Assembly (NCBI GenBank): GCA_018400335.1
Contig: JAGYMT010000011.1
Span: 1 to 14,426 of the forward strand
Source of the DNA: Kiritimatiellia bacterium
GTDB lineage: Bacteria; Verrucomicrobiota; Kiritimatiellia; JAAZAB01
DNA: 14,426 nucleotides
Direction: 5' to 3'
Part shown: positions 1 to 6,338 of the stretch, in pieces
How positions within the stretch are numbered: the stretch's first letter is position 1
How the letters are laid out: each line of letters begins with the position of its first letter
Translations under genes and position numbers: made by a program
Notes under the pieces: model-generated
The model's input: the letters and a program-made list of their open reading frames with translations, nothing else
Told to the model about the DNA's origin: nothing
Databases searched by the model: none

Positions 1-31
1 ACTCATTGTTGAGGTTGTTCTCCGACCGATC

Positions 32-64
32 GCCCTCTCCCTCTGGGAGAGAGAAGGGGTGAGG
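32..64. repeat. REP-like palindromic intergenic repeat
   Basis: Positions 35-41 (CTCTCCC) and 45-51 (GGGAGAG) form a perfect 7-bp stem with a 3-base loop. It is followed at 55-64 by a purine-rich AGGGGTGAGG block that is a loose complement of the CCCTC start. This pattern resembles short dispersed palindromes seen between genes in many bacterial genomes. It lies just upstream of the DUF3127 gene. No T-run follows, so a terminator role is not supported. Whether it is repeated elsewhere in this genome cannot be seen from the window. Confidence 0.5.
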
Positions 65-98
65 GTTGGCGAAGTTATTAGATGGCAGGAGGTGCGGT

Positions 99-455
99 AT
101 GTCATATGAGCTTACGGGAAAGATCAAGCTGATCAACGATGTGCAGACTTTCGGGTCGGGGTTCACGAAACGCGAGTTCGTGGTGACCGTGGAGGACGGC
201 AAATATCCCCAGGATATATCTCTGGAATGCGTGAAGGATAAGATCAAGCTGCTCGACGAATTCAAGGCGGACCAGGATGTTACGGTGAACTTCGATATCC
301 GCGGCCGCGAATATAACGGCCGATATTTCAACAATCTCCAGGCGTGGCGCATAACGCCGGCCGGCGCGCCCGCGCCGGGCCGCTCCAATGAAGACTTTCC
401 GCCTGATGTTGACAGGGATGAGGCCGGTGAGGTTGACGATGAAACCCCGTTCTAG
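99..455 (+). CDS. DUF3127 protein with SSB-like acidic C-terminal tail
   Basis: This 118-residue protein matches the DUF3127 family as I know it: a short beta-rich, OB-fold-like domain (residues about 1-90, beginning MSYELTGKIK, with a later FDIRGREYNGRYFNNLQAW block) and then a Pro/Ala/Gly-rich linker. The tail ends EVDDETPF, which resembles the acidic tip (DDDIPF) by which single-stranded DNA-binding protein recruits DNA repair and replication partners. A role in binding single-stranded nucleic acid is inferred from fold and tail and is not shown. The ATG at 99 is chosen because AGGAGG (87-92) sits 6 bases before it; an upstream in-frame TTG at 66 has no such site. The gene is convergent with the DUF454 gene, and the two stop codons overlap in a CTAG. 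Confidence 0.85.
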   Translation: MSYELTGKIKLINDVQTFGSGFTKREFVVTVEDGKYPQDISLECVKDKIKLLDEFKADQDVTVNFDIRGREYNGRYFNNLQAWRITPAGAPAPGRSNEDFPPDVDRDEAGEVDDETPF

Positions 456-850
456 CCGTCCGGATCGGCATTGGCGCCGGACTTGTAGGTCTTGATCCTG
501 GCAATGTGTACGGTGACCCCGGCGGCAATGCCCAGCAGGATGAGCTTCATCCACCAGCGCGGCACCAAGAACCCGGCGGTGAACCAGATGGAAAACCAAA
601 GGAGCCCTATCGTCAGCGCCTTCTGCCGGAACGGTATGCCTCTGCCTTCGATGTAGTTCCTGATGTACTCGCCGCACCACCGGTTAGTAAGCAGCCAGTG
701 ATGAAACCGGCGTGAGCCGCGGGCATAGCAGAATGCCGCAAGAAGCAGGAAGGGCGTGGTGGGCACCACCGGCAGCAGCAGCCCGATGACGCCGAGCACA
801 ATGCTCAATGTTCCGCAGGCGATGAACAGGACTCTCCTTGCGTTCTTCAT
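452..850 (-). CDS. DUF454 (YbaN-like) small inner-membrane protein
   Basis: A 132-residue protein with the DUF454/YbaN pattern. An N-terminal hydrophobic segment (about residues 7-30) ends in the family motif LLPVVPTTPFLLLAAFCYARGS. A short amphipathic region with HHWLLTNRWCGEYIRNYIEG follows, and then two more hydrophobic stretches (about 78-96 and 100-114). The family is a small integral membrane protein of unknown function. The gene lies 61 bases downstream of surE on the same strand and may be cotranscribed with it. No strong ribosome-binding site precedes the ATG at 850, but the family's N-terminus (MKNARRVLF...) fits this start. The stop codon overlaps that of the convergent DUF3127 gene. 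Confidence 0.85.
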   Translation of the reverse strand: MKNARRVLFIACGTLSIVLGVIGLLLPVVPTTPFLLLAAFCYARGSRRFHHWLLTNRWCGEYIRNYIEGRGIPFRQKALTIGLLWFSIWFTAGFLVPRWWMKLILLGIAAGVTVHIARIKTYKSGANADPDG

Positions 851-911
851 GCGCGGTATGCCGTTTTCTTCGGATGGAAAATCTTGTCGTAGTGTTCAAC
901 CTAAGAATCAT

Positions 912-1709
912 TCATCCCAACTGCATGAGGCCTTCCAACAACGACTCCAGATTCACTCTTGACGTAAGGTCCATGCTGACGGGTGTGACGGAAACAAGGC
1001 CGCTGCATACGGCGCGGATATCGGAGTCCGATTCGAGAGTTGCCTCGTCATACGCGAGGTGACATATAGCATCGCTGAGCCTGCTGCCGGATGACGGGTT
1101 ATCTATGCGGTTGCCGAAATAGCCCTGCCGCGAAAGCCGCGTCATTTTCCATGTCGTTTCCGCGCTCGATGCGGCCGGCACGTTGACGTTCAGGATGTCA
1201 ACATCCGGCGGCAGCTCCGCTTCGAGCATAAGCCTGGCGAATTTACGGCAGAAATGCCGCGCGGCGCGCCAGTCGAGCTCGACATGCCGCCTGTGGTTGT
1301 CAATGTTCGTCTGCAGGGAAACGGCCAGACCGCGGACCCCGAGAGAGGCGGCCTGCAGGGCGGCGCCCAGCGTGCCCGATATCGTGCTGTTCGTGCCCAG
1401 GTTCTCGCCGTAATTAATCCCGGATACGATAAGGTCCGGCTTTCTTTCCGTGAAGAGCACGTCAAACGCGTGAAGCACCGCCCTGGCCGGGGTGGCCTCG
1501 CAGTGATAGGCGCTCACTTCATACCCGTCCACCGGAAATGGGACCGGCTGCAGCGCGGCATTCTCATCCCCGCTCAGGCTCCGGCCCATCGAGGTCTGCT
1601 GGCGCGACGGCGCCACGATGATGACATTTCCGAGAGGCGCCACCGCCTCAACCGCTGCCCGCAGCCCGGGCGATCCTATTCCATCGTCGTTTGTCATAAG
1701 TATGTTCAT
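912..1709 (-). CDS. surE: 5'/3'-nucleotidase SurE
   Basis: SurE is a metal-dependent phosphatase that removes phosphate from nucleoside 5'- and 3'-monophosphates in the cytoplasm. The 265-residue product fits the family's usual ~250 residues. It opens MNILMTNDDGIGSPG, with the metal-binding Asp pair at residues 8-9, followed by the VAPSRQQTSMG block. The second metal/active-site segment, SGINYGENLG, is present, as is the conserved SGTLGAA block. The start at 1709 is chosen because the family begins at this Met; extending to the ATG at 1823 would only translate the octamer repeat lying upstream. No strong Shine-Dalgarno is visible (only an A-rich AAAAAGAA stretch). DUF454 follows on the same strand. 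Confidence 0.93.
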   Translation of the reverse strand: MNILMTNDDGIGSPGLRAAVEAVAPLGNVIIVAPSRQQTSMGRSLSGDENAALQPVPFPVDGYEVSAYHCEATPARAVLHAFDVLFTERKPDLIVSGINYGENLGTNSTISGTLGAALQAASLGVRGLAVSLQTNIDNHRRHVELDWRAARHFCRKFARLMLEAELPPDVDILNVNVPAASSAETTWKMTRLSRQGYFGNRIDNPSSGSRLSDAICHLAYDEATLESDSDIRAVCSGLVSVTPVSMDLTSRVNLESLLEGLMQLG

Positions 1710-1740
1710 TGAAATACGATTCTTTTTCAATAGCATCCCA

Positions 1741-1790
1741 TGGAAGATTGGAATGATGGAACAATGGAATAATGGAATAATGGAATAATG
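1741..1790. repeat. Octanucleotide tandem repeat (TGGAATAA)
   Basis: Five consecutive 8-base units run from 1749 to 1788: TGGAATGA, TGGAACAA, then TGGAATAA three times. A degenerate unit (TGGAAGAT) sits at 1741-1748. The array lies about 40 bases upstream of the surE start and would be in its leader. The unit length is not a multiple of three, but the array is outside the chosen coding region, so a copy-number change would not shift the SurE frame. Confidence 0.85.
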
Positions 1791-1863
1791 TTGATAGAGA
1801 TAAGAACGCGGTAAATGATGCACGTTTCACCCGGCTTAATCCAGCAAAAAGAGAAGATTTTCC

Positions 1864-1899
1864 TTTCTTGTGTATTTTTGTGAAATTTTGTGGCAAACT
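1864..1899 (+). repeat. AT-rich TTTTTGTG dispersed repeat, copy 1
   Basis: A 36-base T/G-rich segment ending TTGTGGCAAACT matches 30 of 36 positions of the segment at 14352-14387 on the same strand, with no gaps. It lies in the leader of the nitroreductase-TspO gene. Two such copies in 14 kb, both intergenic, suggest a genome-wide dispersed element. Its function is unknown. Confidence 0.6.
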
Positions 1900-1939
1900 C
1901 TCTCTTTCTGAAATGTTACTCCTAACCAGGGAGAATGAG

Positions 1940-3085
1940 ATGACTGCGACCGGATCCGGATCGGATTGCGAGGATGGGGGTTTCCTGCAACTGGCCGCCC
2001 TGCGGCGCAGCGTGCGCGGCTACGCGGCACGCCCGGTCGAGCGCGCAAAGATTGAGCGCTGTATAGAAGCTGCGCGGCTTGCTCCATCCGCCTGCAATTC
2101 CCAGCCTTGGATGTTCATCGTTGTTGACGAGCCGGGGTTGAAGGACAAGGTGGCGGCGGCGGCAGGCGGCGTAGTGCTGCCTCTGAATCATTTCACGCGG
2201 CAGGCTCCGGTGCTGGTGGCCGTGGTCGCGGAGCCCGTTAAGGGAGCCCTCCGCGCCGGCGCCTTTTTGAAGGACAAGCCCTTTCCCATGATGGATGTCG
2301 CGATTGCCGCGGAGCATTTCTGCCTGCAGGCGGCGGAGGAGGGGCTCGGCACGTGCATTCTCGGCTGGTTCGATGAACCGCGCGTCCGCGCGCTCCTGAA
2401 TGTGCCATGGCCTGCCCGCCCGGCCCTGCTCATCACGCTCGGCTATGCGGGTTCACCCGAGGGTTCGCCCGCCCGGCGGAAGGAGATCGGGGATATGAGC
2501 GCATGGAACGCGTACCCGCGCTCACCCGCCGGAGCTCGGAAACACGCGGCCGGCTGGCGGGCGGCGGCGGGGTTGGTCCTGTGGCTGGGCATAACCTATG
2601 CCGCGGCCGCAATTGGCGGCGCGGCCACCGCAAGCGCCGGCATCTTCTATTCCGGGCTGACCCGTCCCGCCTGGGCGCCGCCGGGCTGGCTGTTCGGTCC
2701 CGTGTGGACGCTGCTGTACACGCTCATGGCGATTGCGGCGTGGCTGGTGTGGCGGGCGCGCGGCTTCCGGGGCGCACGCGGCGCGCTCGGCCTTTATGTG
2801 GCGCAGCTTGCGGTGAATGCCGCATGGAGCTGGCTGTTCTTTGAATGGCGGCTTGGCGCCGCCTCATTCGCATGGATTCTGCTTCTTTGCGTGATGGTGC
2901 TGGGCCTCATCCGCGCGTTCGGACGGATCAGCCGGCCGGCCGGCCTCCTGCTATGGCCCTATCTCGCCTGGCTCCTTTTCGCCGCCGCCCTCGCCCATGC
3001 CGTCCTCCAATCTCCCGGATACTACATTCTTCTTGATTCCATCGGCGGATGTATCTACGCTCTTTCTCTGGTCACACGATTGTGA
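1940..3085 (+). CDS. Nitroreductase-TspO/MBR fusion protein
   Basis: The 381-residue protein joins two families. Residues ~15-185 are an FMN-dependent nitroreductase: RRSVR (22-26) and the APSACNSQPW segment (48-57) are typical flavin-contacting motifs, and GLGTCILGWFDE (135-146) is the family's late glycine block. Residues ~205-381 are a TspO/MBR (tryptophan-rich sensory) membrane domain, with PAWAPPGWLFGPVW, NAAWSWLFFEW and PYLAWLLFAAAL and five hydrophobic segments. About 25 further residues follow the usual TspO end. Nitroreductases reduce small molecules with NAD(P)H; TspO binds porphyrins and other hydrophobic ligands, so a membrane-tethered redox step on such a ligand is an inference. 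The ATG at 1940 has AGGGAG 6 bases upstream. An internal ATG at 2495 with AAGGAG 9 bases before it could give a free TspO domain. Confidence 0.87.
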   Translation: MTATGSGSDCEDGGFLQLAALRRSVRGYAARPVERAKIERCIEAARLAPSACNSQPWMFIVVDEPGLKDKVAAAAGGVVLPLNHFTRQAPVLVAVVAEPVKGALRAGAFLKDKPFPMMDVAIAAEHFCLQAAEEGLGTCILGWFDEPRVRALLNVPWPARPALLITLGYAGSPEGSPARRKEIGDMSAWNAYPRSPAGARKHAAGWRAAAGLVLWLGITYAAAAIGGAATASAGIFYSGLTRPAWAPPGWLFGPVWTLLYTLMAIAAWLVWRARGFRGARGALGLYVAQLAVNAAWSWLFFEWRLGAASFAWILLLCVMVLGLIRAFGRISRPAGLLLWPYLAWLLFAAALAHAVLQSPGYYILLDSIGGCIYALSLVTRL

Positions 3086-3235
3086 GATGTATCTCTCCTC
3101 CGGTTGTGCAAAGGAAGATCTTCACTTTTCGCGTGGCTTTTTCAATATATCAAAGTGCTGTAATGGCTGCTCGCGCGCGGGTTGCTTTTTTTATGGCGAC
3201 AGATTCAGAACAGGTGTTTTAAAGGAGAATATCGC

Positions 3236-4297
3236 ATGAGACCGGTACGTTTGGGGATAATTGGATGCGGGGTTATAAGCGAAAGCCATCTTGAGCTTGC
3301 GGCAAAATGTCCGCTGGCCAAGGTAATCGCGGTGGCTGATGTTATGCGTGACCGGGCAAAGGCGCGGGCTGAACAATTCAAAATCCCCGCCGTCTACTCA
3401 AGTGCCGACGAATTAATGCAGAATCCGGACATTGAGGCCGTGGTGATGGCCCTGCCGACCGGGATCCGGACCCCCTTGGTGTTCAAGGCGCTGAAGCTCG
3501 GTAAGCACGTGCTGATTGAAAAGCCTGTTGCGTCGAAGTCCGCGGAGGTGGAGAAGATGATCGCGCTGCGCGGGAACCGCGTGGCTGCCTGCTGTTCATC
3601 CCGGTACACTTTCACCGGACATGGCGAGGCAGCAGCGAAGTTCGTGGCATCCGGCGCTCTGGGCAAAGTCCGTGTTCTCAGGATTCGGGCAATTATCCCG
3701 GTTGGGCCGAGGCCGTCCGATGCTCCGCCGCCCTGGCGCGAGAGTATGCGGATGAACGGCGGAGGTATACTGGTCAACTGGAGCTGTTATGAACTGAACT
3801 ATCTTATGCATATCACCGGTTGGAAGCTGCGGCCCGAATCCGTTATGGCAAGGTGGTGGAAGCCGGCGCCGGCAATGAAGGCATACGCGGCCCGCGGATC
3901 GGACGCTGATGCCCACTATGCCGCGCTCATTCTATGCAATAACGACGCCGCTCTCAGTATGGAAAGAGCTGAATTTTCGAGCACGCATATTGATGAGGCA
4001 TGGGAGATCATAGGGACGAAGGGTTCGCTTCATATGCAGATGGTGCCACGGAAGAACAAGCCGAATGCCGTAATCTTTGACAGGTTCGTGCCCGGCGCCG
4101 GCGTGGTTTCAAAAACAATATGGCGTAATGACCGGGAGAATCCGGATTATGATGTTATTACCGATTTTGCGAAGGCAATCAGGCAGGGCAGGCGGCCGCG
4201 AACCGGCCTGGAGCAGGCGCTGATTCTCCAGCAAATCACCGACGCTGTTTACAAGTCAGCTAAAGCCGGCCGCAGCGTGTCCGTGCGCGGGATGTGA
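3236..4297 (+). CDS. Gfo/Idh/MocA family NAD(P)-dependent oxidoreductase
   Basis: This 353-residue cytoplasmic dehydrogenase has an N-terminal Rossmann fold (LGIIGCGVIS, residues 6-15, with an acidic residue at D35 near the expected end of beta-2). The family's catalytic EKP motif is at 95-97 (VLIEKPVA). The C-terminal substrate domain carries the GGGILVNWSCYELNYLMHITG segment. Members oxidise or reduce sugars, inositols and related polyols; the substrate here cannot be told. The start has AAGGAG 8 bases upstream of ATG at 3236. The SGNH hydrolase begins 40 bases after its stop on the same strand, so the two probably form a carbohydrate-processing unit. The 150 bases upstream contain a T-run at 3185-3192 but no terminator or promoter I can defend. 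Confidence 0.92.
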   Translation: MRPVRLGIIGCGVISESHLELAAKCPLAKVIAVADVMRDRAKARAEQFKIPAVYSSADELMQNPDIEAVVMALPTGIRTPLVFKALKLGKHVLIEKPVASKSAEVEKMIALRGNRVAACCSSRYTFTGHGEAAAKFVASGALGKVRVLRIRAIIPVGPRPSDAPPPWRESMRMNGGGILVNWSCYELNYLMHITGWKLRPESVMARWWKPAPAMKAYAARGSDADAHYAALILCNNDAALSMERAEFSSTHIDEAWEIIGTKGSLHMQMVPRKNKPNAVIFDRFVPGAGVVSKTIWRNDRENPDYDVITDFAKAIRQGRRPRTGLEQALILQQITDAVYKSAKAGRSVSVRGM

Positions 4298-4337
4298 TGA
4301 AAGATAACTGCTCGGGTGAAAAATGAGGGAAAGATAA

Positions 4338-5408
4338 ATGACCCGTTCGATTGAAGATATTGACACTAATTTCCGGACTCTGGCGATAGACGGCGCGGAG
4401 CTCTCGTTCCGGTCCGCGGATTCCGCGCCCTTCGTCCTGAGCGGGCTGCCGTGGTTCGGGCAGGAGAAGCAGTTCTGCAGGCTGCATCAGGCTGTTCTCC
4501 CGCTTGCCAACGACGGGGTGAAATCCCTCGCCTGGCACACGTCCGGGGCCATGCTGCGCTTCAGGACCGACTCGACCGCGATAGGCATTCAGGCAACGCT
4601 CAGGGGCGGCGGCGATATGTCCCACATGCCGCGCAGCGGGAGCGGCGGCTTCGATCTCTACGAGGGATCAGGAGTGAATAAGGTGTTCCGCGCGAACCGT
4701 CAGCACGCGTTCGGCTCAAAGGAAATCAAAGCCCTCTTCCTGCGCAACTTGCTCCGGGAGATGCGGGAGTGGACCATCTACCTGCCCCTGTACAACGGAG
4801 TGGAAGAGATGGACGTGGGACTTGACCCGGAATGCGAGGTTCAGGCACCCGGCCCGTTCATGCACGGGAAGCCGGTCCTGTTCTACGGGTCGTCTATAAC
4901 ACATGGCGGCTGCGCCTCACGGCCCGGTAATTCATATCCGGCCATCATCACGCGGCGCCTGGACGCGGAATTGGTCAACTGGGGCTTCAGCGGCAACGCC
5001 AGGGGCGAGCCCGTTATGGCCGAGACTATCGCCTCCCTCGATCTCGGCGCGTTTGTTTTCGACTATGATCACAATGCGCCTACGTCGGAACACCTGGCGG
5101 CGACTCACGAGCCCTTTTTCCGGATCGTGCGCGATGCGCGCCCGGAGCTCCCGGTGATATTCGTGAGCAAGCCGGACTTTCGCGGAACGGATGACTGCCT
5201 GAAGCGCCGCGAAATAATACGCGGCACATATGAAGCGGCGAAAAAGGCCGGCGATAAGCATGTCTGTTTCGTTGATGGCGCAACGCTCTTCGGGGAATCC
5301 GAGCGCGATATGTGCACTGTTGACGGGTGTCATCCGAACGATATCGGGTTCCTCAGAATGGCAGACGGCATAATGCCGGCCGTGCGCGCCGCGTTGGGCG
5401 CCGGCTGA
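4338..5408 (+). CDS. SGNH/GDSL hydrolase with N-terminal GxDLY domain
   Basis: A 356-residue, two-part esterase. The N-terminal beta domain contains the GFDLY signature (residues 104-108) of the GxDLY domain that precedes SGNH hydrolase domains. The C-terminal catalytic domain has the block I nucleophile in FYGSSITHGG (182-191; likely Ser186), block II/III residues in NWGFSGN, and the terminal D329-x-x-H332 pair in VDGCHPND. These enzymes remove acyl groups, often acetyl, from carbohydrates. No classical signal peptide is visible, so it appears cytoplasmic. A purine-rich GAGGGA (4325-4330) precedes the ATG. It is paired with the upstream Gfo/Idh/MocA gene, which supports a role in processing an acylated sugar; this is inferred. 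Confidence 0.9.
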   Translation: MTRSIEDIDTNFRTLAIDGAELSFRSADSAPFVLSGLPWFGQEKQFCRLHQAVLPLANDGVKSLAWHTSGAMLRFRTDSTAIGIQATLRGGGDMSHMPRSGSGGFDLYEGSGVNKVFRANRQHAFGSKEIKALFLRNLLREMREWTIYLPLYNGVEEMDVGLDPECEVQAPGPFMHGKPVLFYGSSITHGGCASRPGNSYPAIITRRLDAELVNWGFSGNARGEPVMAETIASLDLGAFVFDYDHNAPTSEHLAATHEPFFRIVRDARPELPVIFVSKPDFRGTDDCLKRREIIRGTYEAAKKAGDKHVCFVDGATLFGESERDMCTVDGCHPNDIGFLRMADGIMPAVRAALGAG

Positions 5409-5420
5409 TGTGGAGTAGTG

Positions 5421-5570
5421 ATGTGTAAGGTCGTCAATCATCCGCTGGTTCAGCACAAGGCCGCCTTTCTTAGAAACAAGGATACCGATAAAAACACATT
5501 CAGGAAACTCTTGAACGAAATAGCCGTGCTGCTGCTGTACGAGGCTTCGTCGGATTCCTTGGATATTTGA
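5421..5570 (+). pseudogene. upp: Truncated uracil phosphoribosyltransferase (N-terminal remnant)
   Basis: A 49-codon ORF beginning MCKVVNHPLVQHKAAFLRNK and continuing DTDKNTFRKLLNEIAVLLLYEAS matches the N-terminal helix region of uracil phosphoribosyltransferase, where the family has a V-x-HPL-x-x-HK-x-x-x-LR start and an LLAYEA segment. The full enzyme is about 210 residues. The reading frame stops at TGA 5568-5570, and nothing in the next 140 bases resembles the PRPP-binding or uracil-binding parts. A GGAG (5412-5415) remains 5 bases before the ATG. It lies 12 bases after the SGNH hydrolase stop. I read it as a decayed, 3'-deleted upp. A short functional peptide is possible but less likely. 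Confidence 0.75.
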
Positions 5571-5711
5571 TATTCCTTGTTGGCTGTTGGGCATTGATGT
5601 CTTTCACCCATTTGGTGCGGCGTTAGTAGAGCCGAGCTGCCATCGCAAAAATTTGCAAATAAACCTGTTACGGCGATTGATGTCAACTGCGGAGCAGTTG
5701 AACTGCCGGAT
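5571..5711. other. Non-coding junction downstream of the upp remnant
   Basis: This stretch separates the truncated upp from the 3' end of the minus-strand methyltransferase gene. No credible gene is seen in it. It holds a small A/T inverted repeat (GCAAA-AA-TTTGC near 5645) and the nested stem-loop described separately. It is the likely site of the deletion or insertion that truncated upp. Confidence 0.5.
5683..5706. repeat. Nested stem-loop between convergent units
   Basis: TCAACTGC (5683-5690) pairs perfectly with GCAGTTGA (5694-5701) across a 3-base loop. The right arm also starts an overlapping inverted repeat, GCAGTT-G-AACTGC (5694-5706), so the same middle segment can pair either way. 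It lies 5 bases beyond the methyltransferase stop. No T-run follows on either strand, so it is at best a weak or Rho-assisted terminator or an RNA-stabilising end. Confidence 0.5.
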
Positions 5712-6338
5712 TTAGGTGTTCTTCCGCCCGTGCGCCAGGAAGAAACCGGGCTGATCCATGACGGACAGGAGCTCCAGCCCGGCGCCGGTGAAAAGGCCCT
5801 CGATTTCCTCACCGCCCGGCATGCGGGCATGCATGATCTCGTGCGTTTTGCGGTGGTGATCGTTGAGCTCTGCGCTTGACAGGAAATGGGCTATTGCAAG
5901 CTGTCCGCCCGGCTTCAGGCTGCGCGCCATCCGACTCATGGCCAGTTTTTTGTCTTCAAAATGCGGGAAGCATGAAAAGCAGAGGACGAGATCGAACGCG
6001 CCATCCTTTGCCGGCAGCTCGTGGATGTCTGCCGCCAGGAAGGTGATTCTATCATCCTCGTGAAGCCGCCTGTTGACGGCTATCATGTTCTCCGCGTAAT
6101 CAAGTTCCAGCAGTCGCCCGGTTGTGCCGATTCGCTTGAGCAGATGCGGCACGAGCACGCCGTTGCCGCAGCCCACGTCGAGGACATGGTCGCCTTCCCG
6201 AACCGGCACCATGGAAAATAACCGCTCGAAATCCCTTTCCGGATCAGAGGGCAGCCCGGTGGCCGGATCTTTGCGCCGATTGTCCATCCAGCCCTCAGCC
6301 CGCTCATTGAAGAACTCTCTCTGCACGTCATGTTTCAT
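5712..6338 (-). CDS. Class I SAM-dependent methyltransferase, last gene of metal-uptake operon
   Basis: The 208-residue cytoplasmic protein has a Rossmann-type methyltransferase core. Motif I is VLDVGCGNG (residues 52-60), the acidic motif is LLELDYAENMI, motif II-like AADIHELP is followed by FDLVLCFSCFPHFED, and LKPGGQLAIAHF comes later. The substrate is unknown. The C-terminal third has clustered histidines (AIAHF, NDHHRKTHEIMH). The ATG at 6338 lies inside the end of the permease gene (11-base overlap), implying translational coupling; an ATG at 6356 is also in frame but has no better ribosome site. Its fixed place behind a metal ABC importer suggests a job tied to the imported metal or its ligand, but no reaction can be named from the sequence. 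Confidence 0.87.
   Translation of the reverse strand: MKHDVQREFFNERAEGWMDNRRKDPATGLPSDPERDFERLFSMVPVREGDHVLDVGCGNGVLVPHLLKRIGTTGRLLELDYAENMIAVNRRLHEDDRITFLAADIHELPAKDGAFDLVLCFSCFPHFEDKKLAMSRMARSLKPGGQLAIAHFLSSAELNDHHRKTHEIMHARMPGGEEIEGLFTGAGLELLSVMDQPGFFLAHGRKNT

Noticed and set aside
66..98. Upstream TTG start adding 11 residues to the DUF3127 protein
   Set aside because: The ATG at 99 has a strong AGGAGG at ideal spacing and matches the family's N-terminus.
1741..1790. CRISPR-like array
   Set aside because: The repeat unit is 8 bases with no spacers and no cas genes are present.
2407..2844. A 145-codon + frame inside the nitroreductase-TspO gene
   Set aside because: It is an Arg/Gly/Ala-rich alternative frame of the fusion gene; the main frame carries the family motifs throughout.
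3166..3192. Terminator between the fusion gene and the Gfo/Idh/MocA gene
   Set aside because: A GC-rich stretch precedes a T-run, but the possible stem is short and relies on wobble pairs; I cannot support it.
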